Source of the DNA: Silurus meridionalis
Lineage: Eukaryota > Chordata > Actinopteri > Siluriformes > Siluridae
Length of the DNA stretch: 64,000 nucleotides
Assembly (NCBI RefSeq): GCF_014805685.1
Contig: NC_060902.1
Coordinates: 6,842,786 to 6,906,785, forward strand
Direction of reading: 5' to 3'
The position numbers and the translations under genes are program-made. The notes beneath the pieces are model-generated. The model was not told the DNA's origin. It searched no databases and saw nothing but the letters and a program-made list of their open reading frames with translations. Of this stretch, positions 41,560 through 54,404 are shown one piece after another (the stretch's first letter is position 1; each line of letters starts with the position of its first letter).

Positions 41560-42413
41560 TCACAACAGTGTGCACACTTTGGAGCTGCCATTCCGGCAGT
41601 GTGTGTTTGAAGCGAGCTGCCCGTTGGCACTGACTGTCCTGCCAGCTGCAGCCGTTTTCTTCTGCTCTTCCAATTCCAGGTGAAGTCGATGGAACTCCTC
41701 AGTGACTGCAGCCATTTCTGAGTTACGTGTTTGTAGAGCTTCATTTGTTTTTTCAAGGCTGACCATCAAATCCTGAAGCTCTTTGTCCTTAAGATGGCAT
41801 TCATGCTCTAGGTTAAGCACTTTCTGATGCAGCCTGGCAGTCAGAACCCGAGCAGATCTTAACTGAGGAATAGAAAGATAAAATGAAAAATTACAGCAAG
41901 ATATTGATAAATTGATGACCACCAAGTATATATTTCAATCTATTGAAGTATGAAATATTTAAAAGACAGCTAACTGTATTTTAGTCATTATAACAGGAGC
42001 ATTAATAATATAAACTATAAAATAGGAGCACCATTTTATATACTATGTAGAATATGACTTTATATGACTTATTTAAATTTTTTTAATGTAACTAACAAAA
42101 ATTCACAGCTCTTTCCAGTCCTATCATAGTACACACCATACCCACTATACTCAAATTATGAAAGTGTGTTGTGACAATTATTAGAAGGAAATAAAAAAAA
42201 ATGATGATCATATCTCTGACATCTAGTGTCATGTTTTTGTTTTCGCTGTCTGAATTTTAATAAGCTGTACAGCAGTAGATATTATAATACATATTTGAAG
42301 TACAGAGAGAAACTAGTCTAATTTGGTGATTCATGGAATGGAAAAAAATTATTAATGACAAAGAAAAAAATCATGTTTATATACTGAAGCACTGCAAAAA
42401 ATCATGTTTATAA

Positions 42414-42488
<75 letters not shown>

Positions 42489-44255
42489 CTACCTGTATTA
42501 TCTAGCCTGACGCAGTTATTCTTCCTGAGTTTTTGCTTTTTATTTATTTATTTGAAAGAACTCAATACTTTAAAAAAGGAAAATCATCTGCCCAAAGAAC
42601 CTGGATATTTCAAACTGAAAATTAATATTCGAAAGGTTATAAATAGTATCATAATTATATTTGATTTACGTATACTGTATATTATTTGGTATGATTATAC
42701 TACAACATTTTATAAGCATTCAATGAAATTGATTAGACTGTGGCATAACTTAGCAATATTTCATTACGCAATTTATAGAAATAGTCTAATTTAGAAAATT
42801 GATGCTGGTTTAAAGGGAGAAAGGCATCACACCAATTACTTTTTCAAATTATTTAGAGACAATTAATTTGGCAAAACGATTGACAATTTCTTTCAGTTGA
42901 TGTAAATTGTTGTTTTATCACAGGATTAATAATCATGACAGTACTTTAAAAGGTTTTTCAATGAATTGGGTTCTATGGAGATTTAACTTTATGCATTCAG
43001 CTTTATTAAAGCTAAGATTTTCTTTATTATAGTCATGATCCAAATCAATCTGTTAAAGGTATTACTGCTTGGTTTTGATATTTGATGATATTTGAACTTG
43101 GTATTTAATGGGAATATTAGTTTTGTCCTGGGAAATGTAGAATAAAGGTTTGGTAAAACTCCAATAAAGATGAGAAAAAAAATTGGTGGGTGTTTGTTCC
43201 CCGCTGAAAAATTAAATGATCACCATCCATAAGTGAACAGGAGAGACTGGGGCTTTTTTTTTTTTTTTTTTACAGTTCTAAAATAGATTATTTAAAGCAT
43301 CCCTTTGCATGTATGTTTTTTTTATTAAGCTCAAAGGCTTAATGTCATATTTTACCTGGGCAGACATCTCAATTGAAGATGATTTGAGCTCTTCAAGCTG
43401 CTCCACTCTGGCTTCACATGCTGAGAGAACCTCAATTAGGGTCTGGTTATTCACACCACCTTCCTTTCCACAAATATGACTATCAGCTGCCTTTAAGTTG
43501 GGATTAAAAATCTCTTCCTCTGACTCATCACTGACTTTATTAATCTTCATGCCAGTTTGAGAACAAGTGGACTCCTCTTGGAGATCTTGCAGTGGTGTAA
43601 TGACAGACTGATTGTCCACTAAAATATCAGAACTCTCTTGGGATGGAGTCAGCTGGTGTCCTGCCACATCCTTCTGATTATCAGAAGAACCCCACTCCAG
43701 GTGTCCAGGAATCAATGCAATGTATGTGGTGTCTCCTGGAGGACATGATCCTACTGGGACATCATCCATGGAGCTGCAAGTATCCAGCAAATCAAACTGT
43801 GTGTTAGAGTCTTGCCCCAAAGCAGTCCTTTCTAATACATCACCACATCCATCTGAAGACAATTCACCATATCTCATAAGAGTGGAAGGGGAAGTTTCTT
43901 TGGTCATATCCTTAATTGGAACTGCTCCATCACCTGGACTTCGACCTTCAGTCCTCTCCTCCATTTCTACTAGTTCTCTAATTGATTCCAAAGGTGATGC
44001 ATGGCGTAGATGTGCCAGGGTTCCTGATGTGTCCAAAGGCTGGAGTAAGAGCTCTTCAGACTGTTGATTATCCTTGCTTTTACTGTTCATCTGAGCATCT
44101 TTGTTTAAGCACGGACTTCCAGAACTAATACTAAATATATCCAAATTGTGTTGGGATTGTAAAGTGCTCTTTTCACATGATTGCAGATCTGGTAGTCTTT
44201 CTTCGTTATCTAGAAGGTGGAAACCTTCTTCTAGCTTTCTATTTGACATCATCAT
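41560..44255 (-). CDS. Unrecognised coiled-coil protein with CTLL C-terminus
   Basis: Two coding exons, 44255-43356 (300 codons) and 41862-41560 (100 codons plus stop), join in phase 0 at CAG|gtaaaa and cctcag|TTAAGA, giving 400 residues. I do not recognise the family. Residues 1 to about 260 are acidic, serine-rich and probably disordered. From about 275 to 370 leucine-spaced, charged heptads predict a coiled coil (VEQLEELKSSS, then LHQKVLNLEHECHLKDKELQ, LHLELEEQKK). The last four residues are CTLL, a CaaX box ending in Leu, which normally favours geranylgeranylation, so membrane anchoring is inferred. The start is at three tandem ATGs after an in-frame-independent short upstream ORF. An untranslated exon ending at 44460 splices to 44287. 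There is no signal peptide or transmembrane segment. Confidence 0.8.
42417..42484. repeat. (TA)n microsatellite
   Basis: About 33 TA units in the single coding-region intron of the coiled-coil gene. Confidence 0.95.
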
Positions 44256-44267
44256 AGCATTGTATAT

Positions 44268-44484
44268 TCACACAGCAGTCAATAAGCCTGTAGTGAAAAT
44301 AACAAGCACTGGATGACAATAATGGACAAACATTTATACACAATAATACACAAAATTCAGCAAAATCCAAAGGGAATATCTAGCAAACTAGACAATATTA
44401 CTTTATTGAATATTTATTGTTTATTTTTACACAATCCAATTCAAAAGACGGTCACTTACCTTCACCTGGAGCAGTGAATATCAT
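44268..44484 (-). promoter_or_regulatory. Spliced upstream ORF of coiled-coil gene
   Basis: If the 5' exon ending at 44460 (GAAG|gtaagt) joins 44287 (ctacag|GCTT), an upstream ATG at 44484 opens a 14-codon ORF, ending TGA at 44270-44268, just before the main ATG at 44255. A second, two-codon ORF (ATG CTA TGA) overlaps the main start. Both could restrain translation. The start of the 5' exon is not defined; it may reach about 44640. Confidence 0.45.
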
Positions 44485-45189
44485 GAACCTAATGGCTCTT
44501 TAGAAGCGCTCATCTCATTCAACGTTTGGCCAAGAGAGTGACCTTGGTGTTGAAAAGCTGAACACCAGGCTGTCAGACTCAGATTACACCGAGCTATACA
44601 TCAATCCTCTACTGCGGCTGTTATTAAATTCATGGAAACCATACACCATTTTTTGCATTTTATTCAAAAACATAAAAGCAAATAGTTTTTTATTTATTTG
44701 ATATTAGACACTATATTCACTTATTTATAATGTATTCTTTTATTTTGTTAGGTTTTTTTGGACATGCACTAACTTATTCTGTACATTATCTACAGTATGC
44801 TTGAAGCTATATATTGAATTATTCAACGATGAAATGAATACCTTGAAATTAACACTTTAAAATATCCCAAGTACCAGCTGTTACAAGACAATTCATGTAT
44901 TCTCACACCCATAATCATATTTTATCTTTTAAATTATGAAATCATTGCTGCAATGAAGGCCACATCACCACTTATTATCTAAAACCCATGGTAATATTTC
45001 TAGACTTTTTTTGTTTGTTTATTAACAGACCTTTTAACCTACTCAAATTTCATAATTTGAATTTTTTTCTTTTCAGATCATGTAGAGGAATGTAAATTTT
45101 TTTTTATTGAAAAATTTAAAAAAAGAAGCCACATTTCTGACGGATTCCTTGATGCAAAACAATCAAGCTGTTTTCAACTTTGTCAAATA

Positions 45190-45560
45190 GTGTCTGACAG
45201 ATCAGACTTTTCAATATGAAGCCGTCTCATGGACCATTTTTTTTTTTTACATTTCCACAAACTTTCACTCAGATTGAGATCAGGACTGTTTGCTGGCCCT
45301 TGCAGTGGGTTGATTCTGCCTTTCCTGGTTAAAGAAAAGCTTTAACCATCGTTGCTCTATAGCAAGCATAATCATCCTGAAAAATAACATCATCTAATCT
45401 ATTGTTTGTTAATGGAATAATAAATGTATTGATGTATTTACATAAACCTGTGCATCCTCTCTGATCCTTTACCTGACCATGCAACCCCATATCATGAATG
45501 AGTAGGGAAATTTGTCCAGACTACTGTTTTCTAGTTTTCTTCTGTTAAAGTGCTAGTGAT
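45190..45560 (-). mobile_element. Reversed, worn Tc1-like fragment
   Basis: Sequence such as CCTTGCAGTGGGTTGATTC and TTGCTCTATAGCAAGCATAATCATCCTG resembles the reverse strand of Tc1-type transposase coding regions. Ends are not seen and similarity is weak. Confidence 0.35.
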
Positions 45561-45572
45561 CCCTGTTTTCAC

Positions 45573-46235
45573 TAGAGGTGTAATAGTACACGAAATCTTA
45601 CTGATTTTTTTTTAGTACAGGTCTCCGCAAGTCTACGACTCACACTTTTAGTTCAGTTTTTATTTGATAAAACTTGAAAACGTACACAACAATGCCAGAG
45701 ATATGGAAATAGAGTTAGCGCAGTGTCACTGTGGTTACTCACTCCATACCAATAAGATTTGTTTTGCACATAAATATAGTGGCTAGCGGCTAATGCTAGC
45801 GATGTGGATTCTTTACCGTTTTATGTACAGCTTCAAGAATTTCTCTTAAAAGAAAGAAATCCAGACAATTCTGCATATCGAGGGAGTGAAGTATGCTGAT
45901 ATAAGAAAAGTCATGTAGCTATCTTTAGAAAATTAAATTTAAAATCTAAAACACACCTGTATTACCCAAATTTTGTTTAACAAATTAAACTATTTAATTT
46001 TCCCCTTTATTTTATTTTTTCGAGTTCTTAAGTCAATATAATAAAAAGTGTAAAGTTGTATTGCATTATTTTGATTTATTCTATTTAAGTTTCGTACAAA
46101 AAGTTATAAAGTTATATATTATTTATCAAGCAGGCATGTTAATAATAAACTATGTTAATTTAATGTTTTGCATTTCCCCCCCAAAAATACCGAAATTGAA
46201 CTGAACCGTGAATTTTTTGTATCGTTACACTTCTA
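45573..46235. mobile_element. Non-autonomous hAT-like element, copy 2
   Basis: A 663-bp element whose ends are TAGAGGTGTAA and TTACACTTCTA (inverted, one mismatch). Flanked by near-duplicated octamers, GTTTTCAC (45565-45572) and GTTTTCCA (46236-46243), fitting the 8-bp target duplication of hAT elements. Interior shared with 25257-26110. No transposase gene. Confidence 0.8.
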
Positions 46236-47072
46236 GTTTTCCACCCATTTATTTTAAGCATTTCTACGTTCAAAGCATACTGTTTTGTTTATACTTGCAC
46301 CACACCTTAGACATAACTCGCTAGAAACAGTCAACATTTTTTGTCACACTACCTGTTTGAGGTTTATCACCTTTTCCAATGTTAATAAGAACAGCAGCTC
46401 ATTGAAGTGAGCATACTCTGATTTGCATTAGACCTTTGGCAGTACTGTATGTTTTTAAAATGCAAATCACAAGATGATTGCATAATTTCTTTCCCTTCAA
46501 CATTAAGCGATTCCTAATTTTTACTTACTGCCAAACATGGTAAAAGGCCTTTCTTTACAATAATTTTTTTGATTGTTGTTTCACAGCCATATTGTTTCAT
46601 TATTAAAAGGAAAAAAAGATTTTGTCTCATCTGTGATTTGTGCTGCATACTTTTTTGTTGTTGTTGATTTCATTACTTTACCTAGTGGTTGATTCAGGCG
46701 TCTTACACTTCACTGAAAAACATTTATGGTGAGATTGTACGAGACAACTGGGACACATTGGCCATCTTTTCATGATTGATGATGCATGATTATTGCAGTA
46801 TTGGGATATAGTACAATAGATTAAATGTTTTAATATTTCCTTTGTAAATGTTCTCATACTTTCCTATCCATTTTTTGGGAAAAAAATACTTCAATTAATA
46901 TTTTAGGTAACATAAAAATGTCTCTGAAGTTTGTTTTGCATAATGGTTTCCACATAACATGAGGCACTAATAACCAACTCCTTTTACTGGCATGTTTACT
47001 GCTTTTTTTTTTTTCTTTTCTTGTTTTAAAAAGCAGCAAAAAAAGGGACAACTATATAACTATAACTAACTA

Positions 47073-47103
<31 letters not shown>

Positions 47104-47990
47104 CATACACACATTATATCATATACCATATATACCCATATTTTCCATTTATTTTACATAAAAAGTCATTTCTGGTGTTATAGATGTCATTGTGTGTGCC
47201 TCACTGCTTACACAGGCTTTGGCACCAATAAAACAATGTGCATGTGTGGTCATGTGACCTTTCAGGAAGCACATGTACAATTTAAAAAATGTCCACAGTA
47301 TGCCAGTTGCACCTGTTTATCAGCCAAATTTTTGCTGATAAACAAAAACACATTTCAACCAACTGCTGTGAAAATAAAAAAAATAAATAAAAAAAATATT
47401 TGTTTGCAAGTGACACCTGAAACATTCTTTTACACACCTGCAGCTTGTGGTTAACTGCTATATGAAACAAATCTAAGAAACAGTTTCTTCCTGTCCAACG
47501 CCAAACGTACTCTCAAAGTACAGTTGTGCATGTGAGCATCCGTTTATGTAATAGATAATATACAACCTCTCCGGAAAACCTTATGCAGTTTTATATCCAT
47601 TTGCATAGAATTTCAGATTTCAACTCAATTTGTATTCCATGTGTTCTCTTACCATTGCACACGAGAGTTTAGAAGCTTTTTATAGGCTGACTATTTATAC
47701 CAGCGAGTCATCATGAAGGCCTGCCACTGAAATTGATTCCAACTTTCAAAGGACCCTCTGGATCAAATTTAGCACACAATCACATCTGCTCACGAAGGAA
47801 AGGAGGCCCAAGCAGTCAAGAGCCAATCAGGAGGTGAACCTTTGCTACTTTAGCAAGTTTTTTTGAGTTGCTACTTTTTCCTAACGTGCGTCTTGTTTTA
47901 CACGGCGACAAAAACTTTTATGTTAATAGCATAGGGATCATTGTACAGATATGGCTTTAAAAAGCACAAAAGGTGTACTTAGAAACTAAT
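46236..47990. other. Intergenic, microsatellites only
   Basis: AT-rich; a short (TA)n lies near 47082-47097. Around 46250-46760 the sequence (for example CCTTTTCCAATGTTAATAAG) may be a worn reverse-strand transposon remnant, but I cannot support a family. No coding sequence. Confidence 0.4.
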
Positions 47991-47994
47991 TTTC

Positions 47995-48032
47995 TTTTTT
48001 TGTTTGAGGTGCTGCCACCTCAAACAAAAAAA
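47995..48032. repeat. Perfect 17-bp hairpin with 4-base loop
   Basis: Arms 47995-48011 and 48016-48032 are exact reverse complements around CTGC: TTTTTTTGTTTGAGGTG and CACCTCAAACAAAAAAA. It lies about 200 bases past the predicted CNBP polyadenylation signal in the direction of transcription. Confidence 0.9.
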
Positions 48033-48229
48033 AAAAAAATTAACCAGAGAAGTGTCTACATTTTAATCCATGTCAATTCAGATTCCATTAATTCTAATGA
48101 AAATAAATACCTTAACCAGTCTTACCCGCTCCGCCCGGCTTCATGTTAAACCACCGTCCAATGTACTTTAAACATTATGTGCTTGGTTAGAATTAAAGAG
48201 TCCACTCAGAAAAGAAGCTTCAGTCTCAC

Positions 48230-49176
48230 TCCCCTTCCTCCTCCAGCTTTATTGATAGTTAAAATTACAGTTCTATGTTCTAGGACTTCAGTTGCTTTAA
48301 CCTTCCGACTTAAAAACTGAGTACAAGCGAATGATAGTTTTTTTTTTTTACTTTTACAGTAGTCTAAGTGATATTGTACAAAAATAACATTTGATTTCTG
48401 TGAAAACATTCACCTTTCTCCTAACTCCAAACCATATTTTGTCCCACCCACTACTATTCCACTGATGTTTTTTTTTCTCCTTGGGTAAAATGACCTGCAA
48501 TCGTGGGATTCCACACTTGACTTTTTGTTTTCTTAGCGGCTTCACTTATCAAACCTGAGCCTTACAAAGATATTTGTTCTCCTGTTTTTTTTTTCTTTCA
48601 TGTTCTGAATGTGCTGTAAACTTGCTTATCAAGGATGCGTTTAATAACTGTATTCTCCACTTAGCTGCGTGCTGCTGGTTGGGCCTGGGCCGATCTGACT
48701 GCACGAGTCCTGCACTGCTTTCCCAGGTTATTCACTCTTTTAGCACAACTCACTACCATTGAAAAAAAGAAAGAAAAAAGGCAAATCATACCCGGAAGTT
48801 CACATTTCCTTGATTTCTTTCCCTACTGATCTCTCGCCGAGGCCCTGTTCGGTGAGGCCAGGACAGGCCAACTCGACAACATTTCCTAGCTGCGACACTC
48901 CCACTCAACTCACTCATCCCTGTTCACCAGTGGCATGGAAAGGGGGTTCTTTAACAAAGCATTATACATAACACCTCTACCAAACTAAACATAAACTTTT
49001 TTTGTATTAAATGCAGAAAGTGGAAATTTTTTCCACCCCTTTCCTTCTTTTAACGCGTCAAGAGCTCACTGGCCTGGGACTAGCCTCTATCTGCCAACCT
49101 TTGGCCAGTGAAGAGGATTCAGAGAAAATTATACAACCATCAATCAGAAAAAGAAGGGGCGACCAGGAAATCAGGA
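48230..49176 (-). other. CNBP 3' UTR with polyadenylation signal
   Basis: Follows the CNBP stop codon on the minus strand without coding potential. A minus-strand AATAAA lies at 48248-48253, placing cleavage near 48230. The resulting 3' UTR of about 0.95 kb fits CNBP mRNAs of vertebrates. Confidence 0.6.
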
Positions 49177-50654
<1,478 letters not shown>

Positions 50655-51479
50655 CTTAGTCTTCGAATAAAGCTGTTGAAGAAAACGACAAATGTTGTTT
50701 TAAAAATAAAGTGCTGAAAATGCCCTAAAGAAAATGGACAGACCGACAGGCCTGATCCCAACCCGGAAATAAATAGTAGTAGTGCTACATCTCTCGCGGC
50801 AAAGAAAATGTGTGTTTATGTTTTCTAGGAAATATGAAGGACCAAAACAATGAACTAAACAAGTACAATCGAACTGAGACACTGGGCACAGATATATGAT
50901 TATTCCTTATTTTTTTAATTTCAAGAATAATCTATAAACAATAAGTTACTTTTAAACCTGCCATATCTAACATGCAAAGGTCCACGAACAACTGCCTTGC
51001 TGTAAAGTAAGTTTTCTGATTTACACCTGCCATAAAACTCAGTGATCATCTTACAGACAGCAGCACACACTTCTGCTCTGTGACACACTGCAAGCCCACA
51101 TATAGACACGCGTTCACTGTGTTCCTAATGGCCTGCATGTCTACATCAGTGAAACGACCAACACACACAAGCCTGGCTGACTAGCAAGCGAGCAAACTAC
51201 AAGGCCTGGCTTGTAAGATCAGCACAAACATGTTTTCAGGTGGCAAAATGGAAGAGAAATATAATCGCACAGAGAAACGGGGAACTCTCGGTGTTATGGG
51301 ATGGGGTCCGGCCTTCGTCGATAGCAAAGCTACGCCACGCCGCCTTCCCCAAACACAGAGATGGAGAAGAGAGTCCCAAGGAAGCTAACCTTCATCTCTT
51401 TCCCCACAACATTGACCTGGAGTGCAAACCTCGAAACCTCACAAGATCCCAAAACCCCATAGAAACACTCTAAACCCTG

Positions 51480-51840
51480 GCTGCCCTACCAGCGCCCCGA
51501 GATTTCCCGCGCGCGCATGGCGCAGTAGGCCAACCTGAGAGGAAAAAAAACCCAACATGGCAACTCATTTACCTTCAACACATCCGCGGCGGAGTTTTTA
51601 TCGACAAACGGGACGTTTTACCACATAAAACCGAGCCTTTTCGACACCGAGGCGGCGCCGCGCATGCAATAAGGGTATTATTTTGTGATGCCGTTAGTTT
51701 TTGGGGGGTAAACACACTCACCTCACCTCGGCTCGGCTTCGCTGCTCGGTTTGTGTTGCTCGGGTCGCCTCCCTCCCTGCGCTGCTGCGCCACGCGCCGT
51801 TTGCGCACGGCACCCTAGGACTTCAGGGTTGCCAGATTGG
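51480..51840 (-). promoter_or_regulatory. CNBP CpG-rich promoter and 5' UTR exon
   Basis: The most CpG-dense stretch of the window. Two minus-strand donors could end the noncoding first exon: GAG|gtgagt with last exon base 51722, and GAAG|gtaaat at 51573. Intron 1 would then be about 0.9-1.05 kb down to 50673. I see no CCTG, TCTG or TG tract in it. No TATA box, as expected for a TOP-type housekeeping promoter. Confidence 0.6.
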
Positions 51841-52219
51841 GGTAACATGCATCATAAGGTTGCCAAAACGCGTTTTCATAGCCAGACAATTGTTATTAAC
51901 TTGATTAAAAATATTTTATTCACGTCGAAACCCTGACCAGGTCACACTCATGTACTCGTAGCATCCTTTCTTACTTTCTACATGACGGCTGTGTGAATCC
52001 CTGCAAAAGGCGGTCAAATCCCAACTCAACTAAGGTGCCATAAAGCCACCACCATGCAACTTCACCACAGTAAATGTCTGTGTAGAGCCTACAACCTAAC
52101 CCTAACCCTATAATGTTTAAATGTTTAAATTTTTTTTCTTATGAGTTTATCCCTAATGAACAAACCAGTAGTAACTGTGGTGAAGGAAAAAGTCCCTGAG
52201 TTGGTATGAGGAGGAAACC

Positions 52220-52445
52220 TTGAGAGGAACCAGACTCAAAAGGGAACCCATCTTTATCCTTCCATCCAGAAGGAGATATAGGAGCATTCACACCAGAACC
52301 AGCAGATTTATGGACAGCTTTAAAATACTATTTCCAAATACCATCACCCTTCTGCACTTCTGGTGGATGCTAAACAAACTAGATGCAAAACTGCATTTCG
52401 TTGCTGTGTACCTGTACTATGCAATGACAATAAAGTTGTATCTAT
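52220..52445 (+). mobile_element. L2-type LINE 3' end
   Basis: Translated pieces (LPSRRRYRSIHTRTSRFMDSF) match the last coding segment of fish L2-like LINEs, followed by the noncoding tail TGTGTACCTGTACTATGCAA and TGACAATAAAGTTGTATCTATG. A 5'-truncated insertion. Confidence 0.7.
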
Positions 52446-52930
52446 GCCATGTTGCCAAAAGTCTGCTAGCAACTGGTCATAAGTGTGGTATGTGCTTTTT
52501 TGAGCATCACATTCCACTTTTAATCCCAATCTCCTCTTATAAATCTCTCCACTCTTTCGGAAAGATGTTCCATTAGATTTTGGAGTGTGCTTGTAGAGAT
52601 TTGTGCTCATTCAGACACAATGGTCTTAGTAAAGTCAGGTACTAATGTAGGTGAGGTGAGGAGGTCTAAGGTGCAGTCAGTGCTCCAATTGATCCCAGAG
52701 TTGTTCAATAGGTTTGAGGTAAGAGCTCTATAGCCAGAGCTCTTCCACTCCAACCCATGCAAAGCATATCTTCACGGAGTTTGCTGTGCAAGTGAAGTAA
52801 ATATGTCATGATACTGCATCAGTAGACACCCTATACAACTGCCTGCCTTCATCTTTGTAATAACAGTTTGGGAAAGAACCACATATGGCTGGGAAAGTCA
52901 GGTATCCCAATACTTTTGTCCATACAGTGT
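52446..52930 (+). mobile_element. Non-autonomous Tc1-like repeat, copy F
   Basis: Interior phrases TTTTGGAGTGTGCTTGTAGAG, GATTTGTGCTCATTCAGAC and GAACCACATATGGCTGGG match the family, and the right end reads CAATACTTTTGTCCATACAGTG. It directly follows the L2 tail. Confidence 0.75.
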
Positions 52931-53197
52931 ATTTGTCTGTCAGTCTATCTTTCAAGAAATTTTTGATGTATGTATGTAGAGCTCATCACCAACTTCATGA
53001 TTTATACACACCACATTTGTATGTTGTATGTTATGTACTTGGCTTAAACAACGTTCATTGACAGAATAGCAAAGCAAGCTAACTGTGTTATCAAAGCACC
53101 AACTATCTCTGTGTTTAGCTTTTGAGTGGAAAATCAGTCCACACATGAACAAACCAACATCATTTGGATTTGCTTTACACCTTGTCAGTAAAACTGC

Positions 53198-53201
<4 letters not shown>

Positions 53202-53241
<40 letters not shown>
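53202..53241. repeat. (GT)n microsatellite
   Basis: About 20 GT units. Confidence 0.95.
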
Positions 53242-53247
<6 letters not shown>

Positions 53248-53307
53248 CATTTCATAATTAAAGATCACATTATCGTTTGTATCCATTTCTAGTTACATGT
53301 AATCATT

Positions 53308-54404
53308 AGTGGACAGTAACAAAAGTAAATGTAATTCGTTACTCTACTTGAGTAGCTTTTGTGTGTATCGTACTTTTTCTGAAGTATGTCTGTTTGTGGA
53401 GACTTTTACTTTAACTTCACTACATTTCAATGTCAACAATCTTTTTACTCAACTTTATTTTGTGAAATCAGTCGTTCCTTTTTATGTATGGGCGGATAAA
53501 AACTTAACTGGTCAAACCCGTAGCAAGTCACCAATCAGGGTAGAGCATGCGTTCTGTTTAGAATTTGTTTTGATTGGTGCTTGTATCTACTTATCTCCAG
53601 ACATACAGTTCAACATCAGTTCAATAGCAAGCAGAACCTTTAGAGAGGAATAAATGATGGAAGAAACTTCTAAGTAGAACTTGCTACAACACCCGTTGCC
53701 TTGTTTACAATTTTTTTTAAGTAGTTGAAAAGAAGGTTTTGGGCTCATGATCATTTTATTAGATATCAATCAGTGTTTGACTCATTAATATCATTCTATT
53801 AATAGATTGGTGTGCTGAGAGTCACATTAGAGTCTTTCCACATTAACTGATTTGATTAAGCAAAGAGTCTTGTGATAAAAATGATAAAAGGAACATTATA
53901 GCCATAATAAATCATAGTACTTTGGATGCTTAACATTTACATTTGCGACATTTAGCAGACACCCTTGTCCAGAGCTACATACAAAAATGCTTTGCTTCTC
54001 AAAACAGCACAAAATTTGTACAAAACAGCACAAAATGATGCTTGTGTTGGGTTTTGATATTTTTTAATTAATTAATGAAAAGGAATAATGTGGTTAAAAT
54101 GATTATTTTTCACTGAATTTTCTTGCCTGACATAGAACCATATGCAACCATTTAATAAAGTATAAGAAAAGCGTGTGTCCAAAGACAAGTCTAATCACTA
54201 AACTCACACACATATATGTTTAATATACTGAAGGAAATTCTTGTATATAAAGTGAAATGTGTTTCGATGTGTAAAGTGTATACTTAAGTACATTTGAAGG
54301 CAAACACTTTTGTACTTTTAAGTGAAAGTTTAAAGGGAGCACTTTTACTTTTACTGAAGTATTATTTTACAGAGTGTATCTCTACTTTTACACACTTCGT
54401 CCAC
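53308..54404. mobile_element. Probable non-autonomous DNA transposon
   Basis: The left end AGTGGACAGTAAC is partly inverted at the right in CACTTCGTCCAC, and both terminal regions carry ACTTTTACTT/AAGTAAA-type strings (CTTTTACTTTTACTGAAGTA near 54345). This matches a dispersed teleost repeat that I know by its opening GGACAGTAACGAAGTA. A SINE-like piece (ACATTTAGCAGACACCCTTGTCCAGAGC at about 53947-53975) is embedded. Class uncertain. Confidence 0.5.
54018..54263 (+). repeat. Arm 1 of inverted duplication
   Basis: Reads GTACAAAACAGCACAAAATG through AACCATATGCAACCATTTAA to AAGTGAAATGTGTT. The same series of blocks is found in reverse complement at 55778-56049. Confidence 0.85.
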
